Below, one piece after another: positions 53,174 to 57,640 of a stretch of DNA of 57,640 nt. The first letter of the stretch is position 1, and each line of letters begins with the position of its first letter. This stretch comes from RBG-16-66-20 sp035308765 (GTDB lineage: Bacteria; Pseudomonadota; Gammaproteobacteria; Burkholderiales; SG8-39), in assembly GCA_035308765.1 (NCBI GenBank), contig DATGGA010000090.1:1-57640 (forward strand), in the 5' to 3' direction. The notes below the pieces were generated by a model. The model was not told the origin of the DNA. It worked only from the letters and a program-made list of their open reading frames with translations, and searched no databases. Position numbers and translations under genes: made by a program.

Positions 53174-53604
53174 GCGGGACCGGCAGGCGGACGCGTTCCG
53201 GACTTCGCTTCCCTCTGCAAGCGTTTGCGCTCTGCGCGCTCAAGCTCGCGCCGTTCCCTGCGCGAGAGCTTTGCGGCTAGAGGGGCCGCAGGCGTTGCCG
53301 GCGACACTGAAACAATGTGAGCATTGGGCGGCGGCGCCTTCATCTGCTCGTAGCGTTCAACCGCCCGTAGCTGGCGCTGGCTGCGCGCGAGATCGACACG
53401 CCCCTTGTTCTCAGCCGAAGGCAGCACCTCCAGCGGAGCGCCGTACTTCATCGCTGCCAGCCGGTTGCACCAGGCCGGGTACTGGAACTCAATCGCTTCC
53501 ATCACCCAGGAGGCCTTCGAGCGTCCGGAGTGCTTCGCTAGCTCGCAAAGCACCTCGTCGAACCGCTCTGGCACGCTCAAATTGACCCGTACACCCTTCG
53601 CCAC
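53170..53604 (-). CDS. Ribbon-helix-helix-like protein of the island
   Basis: 144 residues. The N-terminal VRVNLSVPERFDEVLCELAK, HSGRSKASWVMEAIEFQYP has the beta strand plus two helices of a CopG/RHH fold; the remainder is basic and helical (LSRRERRELERAERKRLQRE). Start is GTG at 53604 with a GGAGGGGAG site before it. Divergent from the AlpA-like gene, so it may be a repressor acting on the palindromes at 53825-53869. Convergent with the integrase. Confidence 0.55.
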   Translation of the reverse strand: MAKGVRVNLSVPERFDEVLCELAKHSGRSKASWVMEAIEFQYPAWCNRLAAMKYGAPLEVLPSAENKGRVDLARSQRQLRAVERYEQMKAPPPNAHIVSVSPATPAAPLAAKLSRRERRELERAERKRLQREAKSGTRPPAGPA

Positions 53605-53824
53605 GCCGCTCCCCTCCGAACGAAAAATAGCCCGGGCCGCACTGAATGAAGTGTTACACCTTGCGCCACGGCTAAGTCCGCCAAGTCCTTGATCCCGAAA
53701 GAGGGGAGATGACTCTTTCCCCTCGTATTACTGGACGAGGGGAAGAGGCGCCCGCCGTGCCGTCCTCGCCGCAGCTGCGGGCGGCACCGGCGGGCGCTTC
53801 TTGGCCTCGATCTGCTAGACAGTC

Positions 53825-53850
53825 GATACATGTACATCCGTACAGTATAC
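53825..53850. promoter_or_regulatory. Imperfect inverted repeat upstream of the alpA-like gene
   Basis: GATACATGTAC and GTACAGTATAC with a four-base spacer (ATCC) form an imperfect palindrome. It lies between the divergent RHH-like and AlpA-like genes and adjoins a second palindrome. It is likely a repressor operator. Confidence 0.45.
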
Positions 53851-53869
53851 TGGAGGCCATGGTCTCCAG
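53850..53869. promoter_or_regulatory. Near-perfect 20-base palindrome upstream of the alpA-like gene
   Basis: CTGGAG-G-CCATGG-T-CTCCAG: arms pair fully except for one position. It ends six bases before the ATG at 53876 and may overlap the ribosome site. It is a candidate operator for AlpA, the RHH-like protein, or the integrase. Confidence 0.5.
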
Positions 53870-53875
53870 CCGCTT

Positions 53876-54232
53876 ATGAGAACGTCCAGTCGGTCCGACA
53901 TGACGCAGCCACGCGAAGCGAGCAACGTCGAATATTTCGGCCGCGCTTACTCCGTGACGCAAATCCCGCCGCCTTGGAGAGAGACACGCCGCGCACAGCA
54001 ACAGGTTTCAGCTCGAAGGCGACCGCCGCTCGATGTGCGACTGCCCGAGACAGGCTTCCTTCGACTCCCCGAGGTGCTTGCACTCTTCCCGATCAGCCGC
54101 TCGCGATGGTGGGCGGGTATAACGGAGGGTAAGTACCCCGCCGCGATCAAACTCGGAGCGAATACGACCGCCTGGCGCGCTGAAGATATACGTCAGTTGA
54201 TTCAGCAGTACGGCAGTACGCGTAGTACGTAG
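53876..54232 (+). CDS. AlpA-family excisionase/regulator
   Basis: 118 residues. The C-terminal half carries the AlpA winged helix: GFLRLPEVLALFPISRSRWW, AGITEGKYPAAIKLGANTTA, WRAEDIRQLIQQY. The N-terminal half is low-complexity and basic. AlpA-type proteins help integrase excise islands and regulate the integrase gene. Two palindromes precede the ATG. Confidence 0.8.
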   Translation: MRTSSRSDMTQPREASNVEYFGRAYSVTQIPPPWRETRRAQQQVSARRRPPLDVRLPETGFLRLPEVLALFPISRSRWWAGITEGKYPAAIKLGANTTAWRAEDIRQLIQQYGSTRST

Positions 54233-54276
54233 CAGGCTCCCGAGAACCCACCCGGGTATATTCTTGGTATCCATAG

Positions 54277-54301
54277 GCCCCCGTGTTACACGAACGGGGG
54301 C
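54277..54301. other. Inverted repeat between alpA-like and HNH genes
   Basis: GCCCCCGT and ACGGGGGC flank nine bases (an 8-bp stem). No T-run follows; it could be an operator or a mRNA hairpin before the HNH gene at 54322. Confidence 0.4.
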
Positions 54302-54321
54302 ACATTGAGCGCCGCCAACAT

Positions 54322-54963
54322 ATGCCAGTAGAACAAACAGAAGATCACCGAGCGATATTTCTAGATTTAGTCGACTACTTGCTTCCCGAGCTAACAGCTT
54401 ACGAAGCGGCGATGTACCTTGTCATGTTGCGAGACACCATTTTAGGTAACGGTGACAGATCGTTGCGGACCGGCAAACGCACCCTTTCTGCCAAATTCGC
54501 TAAGGGCGCTCGCGGGGAGCGGACGAACTACGCGCACATTACAAAGGTGCTGAAAGGCCTCGAAGATAAGGGTTGCTTGAAGATTGGCGACACTACGAGA
54601 GAAGGCACTTCTTACACTGTTGTGCCACCTCGCGAAGTTCCGATTGTGATTGAGCAGCTTGCGGTCCGTATTTCGGCTCCGACCGATAGTGATTATTTCT
54701 CTTCCCCCGAGAAGCGGCAGGAGATTTTCGAACGTGATAAATGGACCTGTCAGTATTGTGGCGAGAAGATCGCTCCCGACAACTCAACGCTAGATCACTT
54801 CGTTCCCAGGTCTAAGGGCGGCGACAACTCAAAGGAGAACCTCAAGGTTGCTTGCCTCATGTGCAATAGTGTGAAATCGGGCCGCTCATATGAAGAAGCC
54901 GCACCTCGCCTCATTGATAGTATCCGTGAGCGCAAAATGCGACTGAACGACACTGATTCCTGA
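54322..54963 (+). CDS. Winged-helix / HNH endonuclease fusion
   Basis: 213 residues from the ATG at 54322. The N-terminal 100 or so residues look like a winged-helix DNA-binding domain of replication or regulator proteins (LTAYEAAMYLVMLRDTIL; RTNYAHITKVLKGLEDKGCL; IGDTTREGTSYTVVPP). The C-terminal HNH domain has RDKWTCQYCGEKIAPDNSTL, DHFVPRSKGGDNSKENLKVA, CLMCNSVKSGRSYEEAAP, with CxxC...DH...N...CxxC metal and catalytic residues complete. Lower GC than the core. The pairing of a wHTH with HNH suggests a site-directed nuclease of the island. Confidence 0.8.
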   Translation: MPVEQTEDHRAIFLDLVDYLLPELTAYEAAMYLVMLRDTILGNGDRSLRTGKRTLSAKFAKGARGERTNYAHITKVLKGLEDKGCLKIGDTTREGTSYTVVPPREVPIVIEQLAVRISAPTDSDYFSSPEKRQEIFERDKWTCQYCGEKIAPDNSTLDHFVPRSKGGDNSKENLKVACLMCNSVKSGRSYEEAAPRLIDSIRERKMRLNDTDS

Positions 54964-55005
54964 TGCTGTCGCCTGAATTTGGCGGATAGGCAACATCCCA
55001 CGCCC

Positions 55006-55731
55006 GTGAAGCAGCGAATACTTGCGGAGATAAAGCGGACTGCCGTTGCGAACGGCGGCAAGCCGCTCGGACATCGAGCCTTTGAAAAGGAAACGGGGAT
55101 CGGCTACTACGATTGGTACGGCAAGTACTGGAAGAGTTGGGGTGATGCCGTACGCGAAGCCGGAATGATCGCCAATGCGATGACTCTTCGGGTTGAGGAC
55201 GAAGTGTTACTTCGCCGATTCGCGGAATTGACTTCGACCCTCGGGAGGATTCCGTCTACTGGTGACATGGTGCTGTATCGCCAAACTGACCCTACGTTTC
55301 CAACTGAGAAGACATACCGACGATTTCGATCCAAAGACCAGCTTGTCGCCCAAGCGCGCGACTTCTGCCTCGCACACTCCGAGTTGGCCGGCATCGCGGA
55401 AATACTTGCTGCGCACACACGCCGGAAGCCTCTCAAAGAACGAGAGGCGAACGGAGCGGAGCCCAAGACTGGGTTCGTCTACATGATCAAGCATGGCGCA
55501 CGATCCGAGTACAAGATAGGACGGACAGCGAACCCCGTTCGCCGCGAGGGGGAAATGCGGTTGCAGCTCCCTGATCGAATAGAGCCAGTGCATTACATTG
55601 AGACTGACGATCCATCGGGCATTGAAGCTTACTGGCACTCGCGGTTCGCGTCTAAGCGCAAAGAGGGCGAGTGGTTCTCGCTCACGCCGGATGACGTGCG
55701 CGCCTTTAAGAAGTGGCGTCGTATTTCGTGA
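55006..55731 (+). CDS. Homing-repeat / GIY-YIG-like (MUG113-type) protein
   Basis: About 241 residues from GTG 55006 (a TTG at 54979 would add nine). The N-terminal half has at least one homing-endonuclease-associated repeat (GKPLGHRAFEKETGIGYYDW, YGKYWKSWGDAVREAGM) and a second, weaker one around GRIPSTGDMVLYRQTDPTF. The C-terminal half resembles the MUG113/T5orf172 branch of GIY-YIG nucleases: TGFVYMIKHGARSEYKIGRT, PVRREGEMRLQLPDRI, and the terminal EGEWFSLTPDDVRAFKKW. Start is uncertain. It follows the HNH gene by 42 bases and is probably cotranscribed. Confidence 0.65.
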   Translation: MKQRILAEIKRTAVANGGKPLGHRAFEKETGIGYYDWYGKYWKSWGDAVREAGMIANAMTLRVEDEVLLRRFAELTSTLGRIPSTGDMVLYRQTDPTFPTEKTYRRFRSKDQLVAQARDFCLAHSELAGIAEILAAHTRRKPLKEREANGAEPKTGFVYMIKHGARSEYKIGRTANPVRREGEMRLQLPDRIEPVHYIETDDPSGIEAYWHSRFASKRKEGEWFSLTPDDVRAFKKWRRIS

Positions 55732-55765
55732 GCGATCTTGCCTAGCCTGCACTATGGTTTGACAC

Positions 55766-56317
55766 ATGCTCCACTTTTCCGATCTCCAGCGCCAGCCGTT
55801 GCACGTGCAGTTGCTGTCGTTCGCGGGCGCCTACCTGGACTCTGCGGAAACGCTGTGCCTGAATCTTTGCCGCAAGGCCAGAAGCTCGAACTATGCGCAT
55901 GGCGCGGTCGTCATGTCTCTCACGTTTCACTCTCTAGAGCTATTCTTCAAAGCAGGCATAGTGAAGGTCCTCCCAAAGGAGCGGTTTGCTGGGAAAGCGG
56001 GCCACGACCTTGATGCACTTTCCAAGCGATTCTTCAAGCTCTACCCGAAAAAGGAGTTTCAATTTGAAGTGCCATTTCGGGATGAGCCCGCCGTAGTAGT
56101 TGGTGGCTTGTCGTCTGACGAACTCGCAACGCTTCGCTCGCACGCCAAGGACTACAAACGGAGGGTGCCGGAAGATCAACGCCACCGGTATCCGACTGAT
56201 GGCTACGGAAAATCGTGGCAGGGCGCCTTCGGGTTTGAGCCTAACTCATTCGTCCCAGAGTTGATTGAATTGCAACGTGTCTACGCGCGCGTACGGCCAC
56301 TTCTCTGTGCGAGCTAA
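55766..56317 (+). CDS. HEPN-like protein of unknown function
   Basis: 183 residues, helical. AHGAVVMSLTFHSLELFFKA, GIVKV and the following KAGHDLDALSKRFFKLYP have the pattern seen in HEPN domains (hydrophobic helix with a buried His/Glu, then a HDL turn). The usual RxxxxH catalytic motif is not evident, so nuclease activity is unproven. It could be a toxin-like or scaffold component. Its neighbours are nuclease-like genes upstream and a DUF2971 gene downstream. Confidence 0.5.
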   Translation: MLHFSDLQRQPLHVQLLSFAGAYLDSAETLCLNLCRKARSSNYAHGAVVMSLTFHSLELFFKAGIVKVLPKERFAGKAGHDLDALSKRFFKLYPKKEFQFEVPFRDEPAVVVGGLSSDELATLRSHAKDYKRRVPEDQRHRYPTDGYGKSWQGAFGFEPNSFVPELIELQRVYARVRPLLCAS

Positions 56318-56331
56318 CAGGTTAGCGAACT

Positions 56332-57042
56332 GTGACGGCATCCGGACAGGGAAGCGACAAAGAGACCAAAACGTGGCGTTACATGAGCTTCTCGCGCTTT
56401 GTCTGGATGCTTCAGAAGAGGGAACTCTGGCTATCGCGGGCAGATTGTCTCGGCGACCCGTGGGAACTGAGTCTCGCCGGAGACCAACTGGAACACGTCA
56501 TCGCCACCGCTCCCATATCCCCACTGGGCGAACCACCGCACGAACCCCCGCTGCAACGATCCGAGAGAATCATAAAAGCGTGGCGCCAGAAGACTTACGT
56601 GAGCTGCTGGAGCGCGCAGGCGCATGAATCACATGCGTTGTGGCGCATATACTGTCCCACTTCGGAAGGTGTGGCGATCCAGACAACGCTCGGCAAACTG
56701 AATTTCTCTCTTAGCGATTTGCCCGCGTATCGAGTTCAGTACCAGACGCCGGGAAGTAGTAAGAGGACACCGACCCTTGCTGACCTTGCAACAACGAAAC
56801 GACCTATGTTCGCCTACGAGCAAGAGGTCCGTATCCTCCACATAGCTGTTGACGATGCCCCGGCGTTTCCAGTTGGCTTCGGTCTCCCGTGGGATTGCGA
56901 ACAACACGTCGAAACAGTTTGTGTTCATCCAGAGGCGGACCAATCCTTTATGAATACTGTCGTTGCTACCGTCACGACCTATGCGCCTTCATTGAAGGAC
57001 AAAGTTGTGTGGTCCGCAATGAACGCGCGACCACCGTTCTAG
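56332..57042 (+). CDS. DUF2971 protein
   Basis: 236 residues, GTG start. The N-terminal WRYMSFSRFVWMLQKRELWL, SRADCLGDPWE, then TYVSCWSAQAHESHALWRIY and CPTSEGVAIQTTLGKL are the conserved blocks of DUF2971, common in phage and defence islands; no activity is known to me. It begins 14 bases after the HEPN-like gene, so the two are likely one operon. Confidence 0.7.
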   Translation: MTASGQGSDKETKTWRYMSFSRFVWMLQKRELWLSRADCLGDPWELSLAGDQLEHVIATAPISPLGEPPHEPPLQRSERIIKAWRQKTYVSCWSAQAHESHALWRIYCPTSEGVAIQTTLGKLNFSLSDLPAYRVQYQTPGSSKRTPTLADLATTKRPMFAYEQEVRILHIAVDDAPAFPVGFGLPWDCEQHVETVCVHPEADQSFMNTVVATVTTYAPSLKDKVVWSAMNARPPF

Positions 57043-57072
57043 GGGGCGGCCACGCCATAGAATGCCCGCGCG

Positions 57073-57640
57073 ATGAACCTCGAGCAGCTCAAGAAGAACG
57101 TTGGCCAGCGCGTGCGGCTTCGCCCGATCGCGCGGCGCTTCGACGAGAACGGGCGCGAGCTCGAGCAGATCGACGACGTCTGGACCATGCTCTCGCTAAC
57201 AGACGGCATCGGCGTGACGCTCCAAAACCCACGCAGCGGACACCAGCCCGTGCTCGGCAAGGATCATATCTACAGCTATGCGTCCGACGGCGAGCGCGAC
57301 GGCATCAAACATGGATTTCTGACGCTGCACGTACAGCTCTTCCTGCGTGCATTCCTAGCGGAAAAGGAACCTACGCCACGACCTGGAGAGCCGGCCCTCA
57401 CCGTGCCGCTGTTGATGCGTGCGCCGCTCAACTCAGCATGGTCTCTAGAGGAACAAACGAGGTTCGCGGCTGCTCGTGAGACGTATGCACGTTCGCCGGA
57501 GGGAATACACGACGCCGACGAAGCATTCGAGCAGATCCTCGCCGAACTAACGGCCGCAGCCGATAAACTGCGCGGCGCCGATCCCGCAGTCGCAGTTCGG
57601 CGCCAACAGACCTACTTCACGATCGCAGCGCGCACCTACG
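57073..57640 (+). CDS. Unknown protein, runs off the right edge
   Basis: The ATG at 57073 opens a frame without stop to the window end (at least 189 codons): MNLEQLKKNVGQRVRLRPIA, then RRFDENGRELEQIDDVWTML, VTLQNPRSGHQPVLGKDHIY and SYASDGERDGIKHGFLTLHV. The middle (FLTLHVQLFLRAFLAE) is followed by a proline-rich and alpha-helical part. The start resembles a small DNA/RNA-interaction beta-barrel of hypothetical proteins in islands, but I cannot name a family. The gene may belong with the DUF2971 and HEPN-like genes. Confidence 0.6.
   Translation, partial: MNLEQLKKNVGQRVRLRPIARRFDENGRELEQIDDVWTMLSLTDGIGVTLQNPRSGHQPVLGKDHIYSYASDGERDGIKHGFLTLHVQLFLRAFLAEKEPTPRPGEPALTVPLLMRAPLNSAWSLEEQTRFAAARETYARSPEGIHDADEAFEQILAELTAAADKLRGADPAVAVRRQQTYFTIAARTY

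Overview
The window looks like a high-GC betaproteobacterial chromosome. The main reason is the conserved gene order gyrA-serC-serA-pheA-hisC-tyrA-aroA-cmk-rpsA-ihfB-lapA-lapB-ugd-rfaE1-hldD-cysM. Other support comes from lysC followed by tRNA-Ser(GCU), mtaD/ompA/ubiG/gph beyond gyrA, and a tmRNA tag (ANDTRFALAA) close to the usual betaproteobacterial ANDERFALAA. No species can be named from the sequence alone.

Layout. (1) 1-4440 is a lower-GC accessory segment abutting the 3' end of tRNA-Ser(GCU). It holds a cut-off lipase gene, a three-gene minus-strand set (membrane protein, FGE/SUMF1-domain protein, membrane-anchored unknown), a secreted unknown, and a gene relic. (2) 4441-5806 is core (tRNA-Ser, lysC). 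(3) 5855-19097 is a nitrogen-scavenging island. A GntR regulator diverges from atzF-atzG-atzE-atzH homologues and heads a plus-strand operon: BMP-type ABC importer, probable biuret hydrolase, a second isochorismatase-like hydrolase, and a NitT/TauT-type ABC importer. Together they suggest uptake of biuret, triuret or related ureides and hydrolysis through carboxybiuret, 1,3-dicarboxyurea and allophanate to ammonia and CO2. No cyanuric acid hydrolase (AtzD) is present. (4) 19255-23269 has a CPA2 antiporter, a YbdK-type ligase, and a decayed duplicated two-component locus whose kinase is cut exactly at a second tRNA-Ser (UGA).

(5) 23382-26566 holds a BI-1 protein, a MAPEG protein, RlmD and an exonuclease. 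(6) 26592-44341 is a compact minus-strand core block: cysteine synthase, LPS heptose synthesis, UDP-glucuronate, LapA/LapB, IHF-beta, ribosomal protein S1, CMP kinase, aromatic and serine biosynthesis, and gyrase A. Most genes overlap or nearly touch. (7) 44440-51263 carries MtaD, an OmpA-family protein, UbiG and Gph on the plus strand, then a CoA ligase and an MmgE/PrpD protein on the minus strand.

(8) tmRNA (51381-51745) is followed by a tyrosine integrase and a mobile island running off the right edge. It holds an RHH-like protein, an AlpA-like protein behind two tandem palindromes, a winged-helix/HNH nuclease, a homing-repeat/GIY-YIG-like protein, a HEPN-like protein, a DUF2971 protein and an unrecognised open gene.

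The most informative parts are the ureide cluster with its two paralogous cysteine hydrolases and candidate GntR operator, the kinase cut at the tRNA, and the nuclease/HEPN set of the ssrA island as a possible undescribed defence or mobile module. All assignments rest on reading motifs by eye; no database search was run.
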